A DNA stretch of 64,000 nucleotides from an uncultured Lachnospiraceae bacterium. GTDB lineage: Bacteria > Bacillota > Clostridia > Lachnospirales > Lachnospiraceae. How positions within the stretch are numbered: the first letter of the stretch is position 1; each line of letters starts with the position of its first letter. The position numbers and the translations under genes are program-made. The DNA lies in assembly GCA_910579225.1 (NCBI GenBank), contig CAJTTI010000017.1, positions 4,150-68,149 on the forward strand, written 5' to 3'. This document shows positions 1-7,952 of this stretch, one piece after another. The notes under the pieces were generated by a model, which was not told where the DNA came from, ran no database searches, and saw only the letters and a list, made by a program, of their open reading frames with translations.

Positions 1-273
1 TTTCAACTGGGAGACAGTGTACTTGTATATCCAGATAAAAAGATTGGCATTATCTGCAAGACAGCCAATGAAAAAGGAGTTTTGAGAGTACAGATGGCGG
101 ATAAAAAAATATGGATTAACCGCAAAAGAATTAAACTCCATGTGGCTGCGGAGAAATTATATCCTGATGATTATGATTTTTCTATTATTTTTGACAGCGT
201 AAAAAATAGAAAGCTGCGGCACCAAATGGACAGAGGAAAGATTATAGAAGAACAAATTACTATTGATGAATGA
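1..273 (+). CDS. C-terminal end of a MutS-like protein (5' end outside window)
   Basis: The frame is open from the first base and stops at 271-273, so only the last 90 residues are present. The visible part reads as a small beta-rich segment (GDSVLVYPDKKIGI) followed by a basic stretch and the tail YPDDYDFSIIFDSVKNRK. I recognise this tail from the end of MutS-family ATPases (the MutS-related type, not mutS1/mutL operon MutS) common in Lachnospiraceae. The ATPase core, which would prove it, lies upstream of the window. The assignment rests on memory of the family's C-terminus and is tentative; some other protein with a similar SH3-like end is possible. The next 160 bp hold no gene. Confidence 0.55.
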   Translation, partial: FQLGDSVLVYPDKKIGIICKTANEKGVLRVQMADKKIWINRKRIKLHVAAEKLYPDDYDFSIIFDSVKNRKLRHQMDRGKIIEEQITIDE

Positions 274-276
274 ATA

Positions 277-348
277 ACTCAAACTTTGCATTTGAATAAG
301 CACAGATGCACCTGGTGAGTGGGTGAAATCTATGCGCGAAGTTTGAGT
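277..348. repeat. Inverted repeat just after the MutS-like gene
   Basis: A perfect 10-bp inverted repeat (ACTCAAACTT at 277-286, AAGTTTGAGT at 339-348) encloses 52 bp that can themselves fold (TGCAT / ATGCA). The match continues imperfectly outward (GAAT / AATC). It starts four bases after the stop codon. It could be a transcript end or a small structured RNA; there is no T-run after it, so it is not a standard terminator. Confidence 0.4.
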
Positions 349-437
349 GAATCATATATTCAGAAAGATAAAGAATGCTTATGCGCACAATGAGAATTCA
401 TACGGGTATTATATTCTGAGAGTAAAGAGGTGATTTG

Positions 438-745
438 GTGAAAAAAATATTGGCTGCTATATTTACGGATGAGGCCGAAATGGATTTGGATAATCTTGTG
501 TCTCTGTTGAAACAAAAAGGTACCATATCATTAGATGTTTTCCAAATGACGAGATGATAAAATATAGAAATCTTGTAATTGATCCTAAGTATAGAGCAGT
601 TATATTGAACGGAAAACATATCGAACTGATAAACTATGAATTTGAAATATTACATTTGTTAGCTAAAAGTCCAGGATAGGTATTTTCTAAGGAGCAAATT
701 TATAATCAAGTATGGAAATTCCCCCAAAACCGATTTATATTTTAA
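438..745 (+). pseudogene. Decayed winged-helix (OmpR/PhoB-type) regulator
   Basis: A GTG start at 438 with an upstream AGAGGTGA opens a 39-codon frame (MKKILAAIFTDEAEMDLDNL...) that ends at 557. The neighbouring frame continues with a recognisable output domain: NDEMIKYRNLVIDP, then NGKHIELINYEFEILHLLAK, a TAG stop at 677 exactly where SPG-x-VFS is expected, then VFSKEQIYNQVW before further stops. This order (short beta-sheet, LT-x-x-EF-x-x-L, PG-x-VFSREQ-x-Y, VW) is that of OmpR/PhoB winged-helix domains. At least one frameshift and two stops show it is dead. The recognition helix and wing beyond VW are lost. It was probably a stand-alone winged-helix regulator; no receiver domain is visible. 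Confidence 0.7.
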
Positions 746-902
746 CAGTGTGGGAATGTAAAACGAGAGAGTTATATCCAGCTTCCGGAATTGGCAGAAG
801 CAGAAAAGCAGAAAAGGCGGCACAGGAAACTTTTTGATAAGAATTGTCACTAATTAGTAATGTTTTGGAAAATGGATTTCCGTGATTAATAACTCTTTTC
901 AC

Positions 903-923
903 TTGACACTAATTCACTGTCAA
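903..923. repeat. Short inverted repeat TTGACA / TGTCAA
   Basis: TTGACA (903-908) and TGTCAA (918-923) form a perfect 6-bp dyad with a 9-bp spacer, followed by TTTT. It opens a 450-bp gene-free stretch (about 880-1340) that also carries a C-rich/G-rich segment (945-1055) with no reading frame. The stretch looks like a scar or non-coding end of a mobile element, but no transposase, integrase or relaxase is present. Confidence 0.35.
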
Positions 924-1103
924 TTTTGCCCTGACTTAGCATTAGCGAACCATACACCCCACGAGGTTATGCGGGTTTCAGCGATTTTCGCGTAGGAAAA
1001 GTGAAAAAAGTTTGTGACATTAACTTGACATACGCGGGGTGGGGGTCGCTTTGTGTTGAAAATAGTTTGCCTGTGTAAAAGAGAGTAGATTTTTAGGGAA
1101 ATA

Positions 1104-1146
1104 AGCACTTTGTTCTTCGTATATGGTGCCGAATAAAGTGCTTTTA
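1104..1146 (+). terminator. Intrinsic terminator-like hairpin
   Basis: AGCACTTTGTTC (1104-1115) pairs with GAATAAAGTGCT (1131-1142), a 12-bp stem with a single G-T wobble, followed by TTTTAT. It lies between the decayed regulator and the AlbA_2 gene and would isolate the latter from upstream transcription. Confidence 0.65.
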
Positions 1147-1284
1147 TGATATATTTTTGCCATTGTGACTTGTACCATTGGTTCTTTTAGAGTGTTATAA
1201 ATATTTAAGCATAAAGTGTCAACTAAATGTGTGCAATATCATAAAGAAAATTGGCTTACTTTCTCACAAAAAATCAGATTCTAC

Positions 1285-1312
1285 TTGTAAATAATAAAAA
1301 AATGATTATAAT
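1285..1312 (+). promoter_or_regulatory. Sigma-A-like promoter of the AlbA_2 gene
   Basis: TTGTAA (1285-1290), 16-bp AT-rich spacer, TATAAT (1307-1312). The predicted transcript starts about 40 bp upstream of the GTG start at 1358. Confidence 0.55.
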
Positions 1313-1357
1313 AATTATTAGATTTAAATATGATTAGAATTGGTTGGAGGATATTTT

Positions 1358-2692
1358 GTGTTCGTAGAAAATAAAACAACCGAATTCAAGCGAGAATATG
1401 TTGAGGATATAAAAAATACTATTGTTGCATTTGCAAACTGTGATGGTGGTACACTTTATATCGGGGTGAACGATGATGGAACAGCTTGTGGTGTCGGTAA
1501 TGTTGATGATACTATGTTGCGTGTAACCAATGCAATCAGAGATGCTGTGCGGCCAGATGTTACTATGTTTGTGGAATGCCGTAATGATGTAATGGACGAA
1601 AAGGCAATTGTATGTGTAATTGTCCAGCGCGGTACGGCAAGACCGTATTATCTGCAAGGAAAAGGAATTCGTCCGGAGGGGGTTTATGTTCGTCAGGGAG
1701 CATCGACAGTTCCGGCAACAGATACCGCTATCTTGAATATGATCAAGGATACCAGTGGTGACAGTTATGAGGCGGCTCGCTCTCTCGATCAGCATCTTAC
1801 TTTTAACAAAGCTGTCGATTTCTTTAGTAAACGGAAAGTAGAGTTTGGAAGAACTCAGATGCGTTCACTTCACCTGATTGGCGAAGATGGTATGTACACG
1901 AATCTGGCATTTTTGCTGTCTGAACAGTGTACACATATGATCAAACTGGCTGCTTTTGAGGGGAGTAAGAAATCTGTATTCAGGGATCGACAGGAATTGT
2001 CGGGTTCCCTTTTAAATCAGATGGAGGAAGCTTTCAATTATATTGATCGTTACAATCGTACCCGTGCAGAATTCTCAGGACTGGACCGGTTAGACATGAG
2101 AGATTATCCCACGGAAGCAATCCGTGAAGCACTACTGAATGCAATCGTCCATCGAGACTATTCTTTTAGCGGTGCTACACTTATCAGTATTTTTGAAGAC
2201 CGAATTGAATTTGTAACCATTGGTGGTTTGGTGAAAGGTATTGCATTGGATGACGTGATGCTGGGAGTGTCCGCGTTGCGCAATCAGCATTTAGCGAATA
2301 TTTTCTATCGTCTGAGATTGATTGAAGCATATGGCACAGGGATTCTTAAGATCAAGGAATGTTACGATAATTATGTTGTGAAACCTGTGATCGAAACAAC
2401 AAGTAATGCTTTTAAGATTACGCTTCCCAATACAAACTTCCATGCAGAAGAACAAAAAGTTCAAAATATCCTTAGAACGGGTGGAACTACCAGTGCGACA
2501 AAAAAGGAAGAACGAATTAATACTGTTTTGGAACTGTGTCGCAGTAAAGGTTTTATTGTTCGTAGCGATGTAGAAATGGAACTTGGTGTGTCCCAATCTA
2601 CGGCAATCCTGCTTTTGCGAGAACTAACTGACGAGGGCGTGCTGATTAAAAAAGGAAGGACTAAAAACCTGCGATACTACGAGAATAAATAA
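1358..2692 (+). CDS. AlbA_2 (Schlafen-like) ATP-binding protein with C-terminal winged helix
   Basis: The 444-aa protein begins with the AlbA_2/divergent AAA-4 domain (about residues 4-120: TEFKREYVEDIKNTIVAFAN, then GGTLYIGVNDDG). It continues with the RecG-like C-terminal module carrying a GHKL-type motif (EAIREALLNAIVHRDY, about 252-268) and ends in a winged helix-turn-helix (VLELCRSKGFIVRSDV onward, about 385-440). This is the COG2865 architecture. The GTG at 1358 is preferred because GGAGG (1346-1350) sits 7 bp before it; an ATG at 1340 would overlap that ribosome site. Family members act as transcription regulators, and AlbA_2 domains also occur as nucleic-acid-targeting effectors in phage-defence proteins. 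A NACHT gene follows 90 bp downstream on the same strand, so joint transcription is likely. Substrate and target are unknown. Confidence 0.85.
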   Translation: MFVENKTTEFKREYVEDIKNTIVAFANCDGGTLYIGVNDDGTACGVGNVDDTMLRVTNAIRDAVRPDVTMFVECRNDVMDEKAIVCVIVQRGTARPYYLQGKGIRPEGVYVRQGASTVPATDTAILNMIKDTSGDSYEAARSLDQHLTFNKAVDFFSKRKVEFGRTQMRSLHLIGEDGMYTNLAFLLSEQCTHMIKLAAFEGSKKSVFRDRQELSGSLLNQMEEAFNYIDRYNRTRAEFSGLDRLDMRDYPTEAIREALLNAIVHRDYSFSGATLISIFEDRIEFVTIGGLVKGIALDDVMLGVSALRNQHLANIFYRLRLIEAYGTGILKIKECYDNYVVKPVIETTSNAFKITLPNTNFHAEEQKVQNILRTGGTTSATKKEERINTVLELCRSKGFIVRSDVEMELGVSQSTAILLLRELTDEGVLIKKGRTKNLRYYENK

Positions 2693-2782
2693 AGGAACGG
2701 TTGAAATTATGCCATTCAAATATGAGCGTAAAATTAACCGGTTTCGTATCAAAAATACTTAGGTAAAGATGGAGTCGAAAAT

Positions 2783-4648
2783 ATGCCTACGGAAAATAAT
2801 GCAACAAAGAGTATTCTGGAAATCATAGGTTTGATTGTTTTAAAGGCTGAAATTACCAAATATGAAACTACTTTTAAAAACCTGGTAGAGAATGCGCTTC
2901 AGGATGGACGAGTCTTGCTTTTGATCGATGGCCTTGACGAGATATCGAACGAAAGACATCGTGTTTGCTTTGCAAATCAGCTGCGGACTTTTGTTGCGAC
3001 TTATCCGGGCGCACATCTGCTGATCACATCAAGAGAAGCAGGCTTCCGGGCAGTTGCAGGTACCATTGCCACATATTGCAGACAGTATTCCATCAGAGAG
3101 CTGGAAAAAGAACAGATACGTCTTTTAAGTCTGAAATGGCATCAGGCTATTTTGGGAGATTCCAAGCAAGTGAAGATAGATTCTGATAAACTCTGCGATA
3201 TGATACTTGGGGATGCAAGAATTGTTGCACTGGCTGAAAACCCGTTGCTGCTGACCACATTGTTGTTTGTGAAGCGCTGCGTGGGTTATCTTCCGACAAA
3301 GAGATGCAGGCTTTATGAGGAAATGATAAGACTGCTTCTTGTAACGTGGAATGCAGCGGCGCATGATAAACTTGATATGGATGAAACAGAGCCGCAATTG
3401 GCATTTGTGGCCTATTGCATGATGGAACAGGGACAGCAGAAGATCACCAGAGATGAACTGAAGAACTGTATTATCAGAGCCAGGAAAGAATTGCCGGAAA
3501 TATTGGATTATACGACGGTCTCACCGTGCAAATTTATTGGGCAGGTGGAGGAAAGAAGCAGTCTGCTGATTCAAACAGGTTATGAAGAGAATCATATGGG
3601 GCAGATGATTGCCTCTTATGAATTTTCCCATTTAAGTTTCCAGGAATATTTAGCGGCAAAAGCAATTGTGAAACAATGGGTTCCAGATTCACGTAATATG
3701 AACCTGCTTAAAGCTATAAAACCTCATATGACAGAAGAGCACTGGAGAGAAGTGATCCCGCTGGCGGCGTTTCTTTCAGGACGTGATGCGCAGCCGTTGA
3801 TAGAAGAACTGGTACAAGTAAATGAAGCGCATGAAAGTATGGACGCAAAAAGGAGCGGCTATAGACAGTATAAAGAAAGCAAGGATGATATTATTGCATT
3901 ACATCTTGCAAACTGTATTGCAAATGAAGTACCTGTGAATAAGAATCTGCTTAAAAAAGGGATACTCCTTATTATAAAGAGAAAAAGAGCCTTGGATAAG
4001 ATCCAAAGGATACAAAGACGCAATGGATTATTTGATTCTATTAATGTTTTTGATATGATAGCAAAGAGTAAATATGGAAACAGCTATCATGAAATGTTGA
4101 AAAATGGATTGTTTGAGAATTATGAGGACGGATATGCTTATGAATTTTCGGACTTGTGGATGCGATGGTTTCTTTTGGAAAATGAGGATGCATGTAATTT
4201 TGAGAATATATTATTATTGCTGAAGAGCGAAGAGGATCAGAAGAAAGTGACAGGTGCTTTGCTGATGATGCATGTCGCGTTTAAAAATCAAATTGTGTTG
4301 AGGGGAACCGGAATAAACCATAAGGATGCAGAGATAATAAAAGAAATTTTTTCCTGCATATATAAAATGCTGAACATAGAGAGCGATTTGTATATTTATG
4401 TGTCGGTATGGTGCATTGCATGGTCGGGTTATGGAGAAGCAGCAATTGAAAAAAACTTTTCATATCCTCAAAATGATCAGGATAAAAGAGCTGCCATTCA
4501 CATGGCTGTTGTAACAAAGCAGTGGTCCCGGGATGAAATTAAGGACAGGATCAAACAGATTTCGCCGGAACAATTATATAAGGTAAATAACAGTCGTCTT
4601 TTAAAAAAAATGAAACTCTTGCCGAAAAGTAACGAATATAAAAGATAA
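2783..4648 (+). CDS. NACHT-family NTPase lacking its N-terminus and P-loop (probably a relic)
   Basis: The 621-aa frame enters the NACHT fold just before Walker B (LLLIDGLDEIS, residues about 45-56), followed by the sensor region (LLITSREAGF), the winged-helix part (AENPLLLTTLLFVKR) and the C-terminal helical region including SHLSFQEYLAAKAIV. The Walker A GxxGxGKS/T and any N-terminal effector domain are absent. Upstream, a short frame starting at 2709 (MPFKYERKIN...) stops at 2762, while the NACHT frame is open back to about 2738. The original start therefore seems to have been separated by a frameshift, and the P-loop region appears deleted. The ATG at 2783 is the first methionine in this frame, with only a weak site (GATGGAG). 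NACHT proteins are STAND NTPases, several of which sense phage. Without a P-loop this one is probably inactive as an ATPase. It follows the AlbA_2 gene directly. Confidence 0.75.
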   Translation: MPTENNATKSILEIIGLIVLKAEITKYETTFKNLVENALQDGRVLLLIDGLDEISNERHRVCFANQLRTFVATYPGAHLLITSREAGFRAVAGTIATYCRQYSIRELEKEQIRLLSLKWHQAILGDSKQVKIDSDKLCDMILGDARIVALAENPLLLTTLLFVKRCVGYLPTKRCRLYEEMIRLLLVTWNAAAHDKLDMDETEPQLAFVAYCMMEQGQQKITRDELKNCIIRARKELPEILDYTTVSPCKFIGQVEERSSLLIQTGYEENHMGQMIASYEFSHLSFQEYLAAKAIVKQWVPDSRNMNLLKAIKPHMTEEHWREVIPLAAFLSGRDAQPLIEELVQVNEAHESMDAKRSGYRQYKESKDDIIALHLANCIANEVPVNKNLLKKGILLIIKRKRALDKIQRIQRRNGLFDSINVFDMIAKSKYGNSYHEMLKNGLFENYEDGYAYEFSDLWMRWFLLENEDACNFENILLLLKSEEDQKKVTGALLMMHVAFKNQIVLRGTGINHKDAEIIKEIFSCIYKMLNIESDLYIYVSVWCIAWSGYGEAAIEKNFSYPQNDQDKRAAIHMAVVTKQWSRDEIKDRIKQISPEQLYKVNNSRLLKKMKLLPKSNEYKR

Positions 4649-4729
4649 TGATGAATCTTAAGCAGAGACAATGGTATTTGCCAGAAGAAAAGAATGAAAA
4701 GTAGACGAGGAATATGAGGAGACGTTTTT

Positions 4730-5287
4730 ATGCAGTACACCTGGAAGGATATTGAACAGCATGTGGCGGCCTGCACCCATTGCCTGTTGAGCCGCACCAG
4801 GCACCGGCCTGTTATGGGGCGCGGAAACCATCAGGCGGATATTATGCTGATTGCCGAAGCCCCCGGGGGTCAGGAGGACCAACAAGGAATTCCATTTGTC
4901 GGTCAATCCGGGGAAATATTAGACAGGCTTTTGCAGGATTGCGGACTGGACAGAAAGGAATTGTATATAACCAATATTTTGAAATGTCACCCTCCCGGTA
5001 ATCGCGATCCGAAAGAGGAGGAGAAAGAAGCATGCTTTCTGTATCTGAAATATGAGACGTTCCTTTTGAAACCCAGGATCATTGTCTGCCTTGGCCGTGT
5101 GGCAGCACAGCGTATTATCTCACAGGATTTTAGAATAACCAGGCAGCACGGTACCTGGATATATCGGAAGAACTGCGCGCTGACCGCCACATACCATCCT
5201 TCGGCAATCCTGAGGGATTCATCCAAGTATGAGACTACGAAAGAAGATTTTATGAAAATTGTGAAAAAGCGGGCGGAGTTTGTGTGA
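4730..5287 (+). CDS. Uracil-DNA glycosylase, family 4 (Fe-S type)
   Basis: This 185-aa enzyme removes uracil from DNA to start base-excision repair. The sequence shows the family 4 signature: motif 1 AEAPGGQED (residues 42-50), the conserved GIPFVGQSG, ILKCHPPGNRD, and motif 2 HPS near the C-terminus. Four cysteines placed as in the 4Fe-4S members are present (C15, C18, C86, C102). Length is normal (about 180-220 aa). GAGGAG lies a few bases before the ATG. It follows the NACHT relic by 81 bp and precedes the dGTPase gene, so a link to DNA and nucleotide quality control is plausible. The subfamily (UDGa versus UDGb or UdgX) is best read as family 4 because of the cysteines. Confidence 0.9.
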   Translation: MQYTWKDIEQHVAACTHCLLSRTRHRPVMGRGNHQADIMLIAEAPGGQEDQQGIPFVGQSGEILDRLLQDCGLDRKELYITNILKCHPPGNRDPKEEEKEACFLYLKYETFLLKPRIIVCLGRVAAQRIISQDFRITRQHGTWIYRKNCALTATYHPSAILRDSSKYETTKEDFMKIVKKRAEFV

Positions 5288-5414
5288 ATGAATTATCCTG
5301 ATATTTGTGACAGGAGCAGTAGAGCGACTCTGTACGCCGGAAGGTCAGCAGATGGAATTCTGCGGGAGGATCACGAAACTGAGGAATAAGCAGAGTAGAA
5401 CAGTGAGAGATGGA

Positions 5415-6827
5415 ATGTTGGAGTGGAAATATTTGTTGTGCCCGGACCGTATCCGGGATTATAAAGGAGGTTCCGGGAGCGGAGACCTCCGGACGGAATT
5501 TGAGAAAGATTATCACAGGATCATCGGTAGTGCCTCATTTCGGAGACTGCAGGATAAGACACAGGTCTTTCCGCTGGATAAAAGTGATTTTATCCGTACC
5601 AGACTGACCCATTCTCTGGAAGTGTCTTCCTTTGCGAAATCACTGGGGCAGAATGTATCAGAAGAGATTTTGCAGAACATCAAAGACGATACTTTTCAGC
5701 CGTCTTATAAAGTAGATGTATGTGATATTCTTCAGTGTGCAGGACTTCTTCATGATATTGGAAATCCGCCTTTCGGACATTTTGGAGAGACGGCTATCCG
5801 GGAGTGGTTCCGGCAGAAGATGCCGGTGCTGATGTGGGAAGGGCGGCCTTTTACGGAAGTACTGCTGCCACAGATGCAGGAGGATTTCTATCATTTTGAG
5901 GGAAATACCCAGGCGCTTCGGCTGGTGACAAAGCTTCATTATCTGGTGGACGCTCATGGCATGAACCTGACGAAAGGGCTCCTGGGAACCATAATCAAAT
6001 ATCCGGTGAGTTCTCTGGAGATTCAGAAGGACAGCGGAGATATTCGGACAAAGAAGATGGGGTATTTTTATGCGGAACGGGAAGTGTTCCGGGAGATACA
6101 GGAGAGCACGGGAACGCTGGGAAGGCGCCATCCGCTGGCCTTTCTTCTGGAAGCAGCCGATGATATTGCCTACAGAACAGCGGATATTGAGGATGCGGTG
6201 AAAAAGGGCTGTATTTCTTATGAACAGCTGCTTCAGGAACTAAAAGAGTTTCGGGAGGAAGAACAGGATCCGGCATATAAGAACCTTACAAAGCTCCTGG
6301 CTTATCGCTATGAACGGGCGCTGGAGAAGGGGATGGATCATCCGAGGGCCAATGCGGTACAGAACTGGCTGGTGCGGGTTCAGGGAGAGATGATCCGGGG
6401 AGCAACGGCTGGTTTTGTAACACATTATGAGGAACTAATGGCAGGAGAGTATAAAAAGGACCTGTTCCATGCGGTTCCTGGAACGATGATGATGGAGGCG
6501 CTTGGGGATATTGCCTGCCGGTATGCATTTAATTCTTCTTCTATACTGAAACTGGAGATCGGTGCAGGTGCAATCTTTGATTTTCTGTTGGAACAGTTTG
6601 TAGGTGCAGCGATTCGTTATGACAGCGGTAAGGAAATGACGGCAGTGCAGGAGAAACTAATGTCCATACTGTCCGATAACTACAAGGCAATCTATCAGAT
6701 CTATGCGAAAGGAAAAGGAGAGATTGAACGGCTGTATCTCAGACTTCTTCTGGTGACAGATGAAGTCTGCGGAATGACTGACAGTTATGCAAAAGCGCTT
6801 TATCAGGAGTTGTCTGGTATCAGATAA
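5415..6827 (+). CDS. dgt: Deoxyguanosinetriphosphate triphosphohydrolase (HD domain)
   Basis: This HD-superfamily enzyme hydrolyses dNTPs, classically dGTP, to the deoxynucleoside and triphosphate. The HD metal ligands are visible as RLTHSLEV (about residue 62) and LLHDIGNPPFGHFGE (about residue 110). FRRLQDKTQVFPLD, which precedes the first histidine, is typical of dGTPases. The protein has 470 aa from the ATG at 5415 (MLEWKYLLCPDRIRDYK). The frame is open further upstream (GTG at 5307, ATG at 5352), but that extension (MEFCGRITKLRNK...) does not resemble the family, so 5415 is chosen; its ribosome site is weak. The gene lies 128 bp after the uracil-DNA glycosylase and faces the rfb genes across a hairpin. 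Confidence 0.9.
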   Translation: MLEWKYLLCPDRIRDYKGGSGSGDLRTEFEKDYHRIIGSASFRRLQDKTQVFPLDKSDFIRTRLTHSLEVSSFAKSLGQNVSEEILQNIKDDTFQPSYKVDVCDILQCAGLLHDIGNPPFGHFGETAIREWFRQKMPVLMWEGRPFTEVLLPQMQEDFYHFEGNTQALRLVTKLHYLVDAHGMNLTKGLLGTIIKYPVSSLEIQKDSGDIRTKKMGYFYAEREVFREIQESTGTLGRRHPLAFLLEAADDIAYRTADIEDAVKKGCISYEQLLQELKEFREEEQDPAYKNLTKLLAYRYERALEKGMDHPRANAVQNWLVRVQGEMIRGATAGFVTHYEELMAGEYKKDLFHAVPGTMMMEALGDIACRYAFNSSSILKLEIGAGAIFDFLLEQFVGAAIRYDSGKEMTAVQEKLMSILSDNYKAIYQIYAKGKGEIERLYLRLLLVTDEVCGMTDSYAKALYQELSGIR

Positions 6828-6891
6828 AAATTATGGGGGATTTTCCTGATCAGAAGGTCCTGGAACGAAAGGAGCATTTGTTTTTGAACAT

Positions 6892-6950
6892 AAGAAGGAG
6901 CCGTTGCGCTGTGGATAGCGAATCATCTATAGTGCAAACGGCTTCTTCTA
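6892..6950. terminator. Hairpin between convergent dgt and rfbD
   Basis: AAGAAG-GA-GCCGTT (from 6892) pairs with AACGGCTTCTT (ending 6947), extended by GC/GC and ATAG/CTAT, with a two-base bulge. It sits between two convergent genes. The flanking T-runs are poor, so efficiency is uncertain. Confidence 0.45.
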
Positions 6951-6965
6951 TCACTTAGTCTTCAT

Positions 6966-7904
6966 TTACAGCAATTCTTTCAGATAACGGTTTAGAGCGT
7001 CCTGCCAGGTGGGAAGGGGTGTGAAGCCATTTTCTGTCAGTTTGTTTTTATCCAGACGGGAGTTGAAAGGACGTCTGGCTTTGGAAGCAGTGAATTCTGC
7101 AGTGGTGACGGGGACGACGGTTACATGGTCTGTGTCATATTCAGGGTGCCCAAGTTCTGTTGCCTGACGGAAGATTTCAAGGGTGAAATCATACCAGCTG
7201 ATATAACCGCCTTCATTGGTGGCATGGTAATATCCGTATTTCTCTGTTTCAAGCATATCGACCAGAAGGCGCGCCAGGTCAAAAGTGTAGGTGGGCGTAC
7301 CGATCTGATCATTTACAACGGTGATCCGGTCGTGAGTTTTGCCAAGATTTAACATAGTCTTGATAAAATTTTTGCCGTTGACTCCGAAGACCCATGCAAT
7401 ACGCACGATAAAAAATTTCTCCAGATGTCTGGAGACGGCCAGCTCTCCCTCCAGTTTGGTCTGTCCATAGACATTCAGAGGTTTGTAGTCCTTACAGTCC
7501 GGAAGCCAGGGCTCAGTGCCGAGTCCGTCAAAAACATAGTCTGTGGAGAGATAGATCATCTTGCAGTCGAGCTTTTTACAGGCAAGTGCAATATTTTCGG
7601 TTCCTGCTGCATTGACCAGACGAACTTTTTCCACCTTGTCGTCATCCTCAGCCATATCCACAGCCGTCCATGCTGCGCAGTGAACGACCACATCCGGTTG
7701 TTCATCAGAGAGAACAGCGTCGACGGACGACCGGTCTGTAATATCCATAGAAACATAAGGCATTTTTGTCACTGCGCTTCCATCCTGAATGCCGCTGTAT
7801 GTGGGGGCAAGGTCGGAGCCGATTCCTTCGTAGCCTCTTTTTTCCAGTTCGTTCATGACGTCGTGTCCCAGCTGACCGCCGACGCCTGTCACAAATACCT
7901 TCAT
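6966..7904 (-). CDS. rfbD: dTDP-4-dehydrorhamnose reductase
   Basis: RmlD/RfbD reduces dTDP-4-keto-L-rhamnose with NAD(P)H to dTDP-L-rhamnose for cell-surface polysaccharide. The Rossmann motif is GVGGQLGHD (residues 7-15). The SDR catalytic set is seen as STDYVFDG and YGQTK. The 312-aa length is at the upper end for the family. The start has AGGAGG-like sequence just upstream (AAAGGAGGAATCAT before ATG on the minus strand). It follows rfbB by 48 bp on the same strand, so the two form a transcript. rfbA and rfbC, needed for a full rhamnose pathway, are not in this window. Confidence 0.92.
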   Translation of the reverse strand: MKVFVTGVGGQLGHDVMNELEKRGYEGIGSDLAPTYSGIQDGSAVTKMPYVSMDITDRSSVDAVLSDEQPDVVVHCAAWTAVDMAEDDDKVEKVRLVNAAGTENIALACKKLDCKMIYLSTDYVFDGLGTEPWLPDCKDYKPLNVYGQTKLEGELAVSRHLEKFFIVRIAWVFGVNGKNFIKTMLNLGKTHDRITVVNDQIGTPTYTFDLARLLVDMLETEKYGYYHATNEGGYISWYDFTLEIFRQATELGHPEYDTDHVTVVPVTTAEFTASKARRPFNSRLDKNKLTENGFTPLPTWQDALNRYLKELL

Positions 7905-7952
7905 TATATGATTCCTCCTTTAAAGTTTTGATATCTGCTTTGTAGCCGGTTT

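Noticed and set aside
303..340. CTGGTGA...GAAA pattern resembling a hammerhead ribozyme core
   Set aside because: There is no room for stem II between the two core elements and the first element deviates from CTGATGA.
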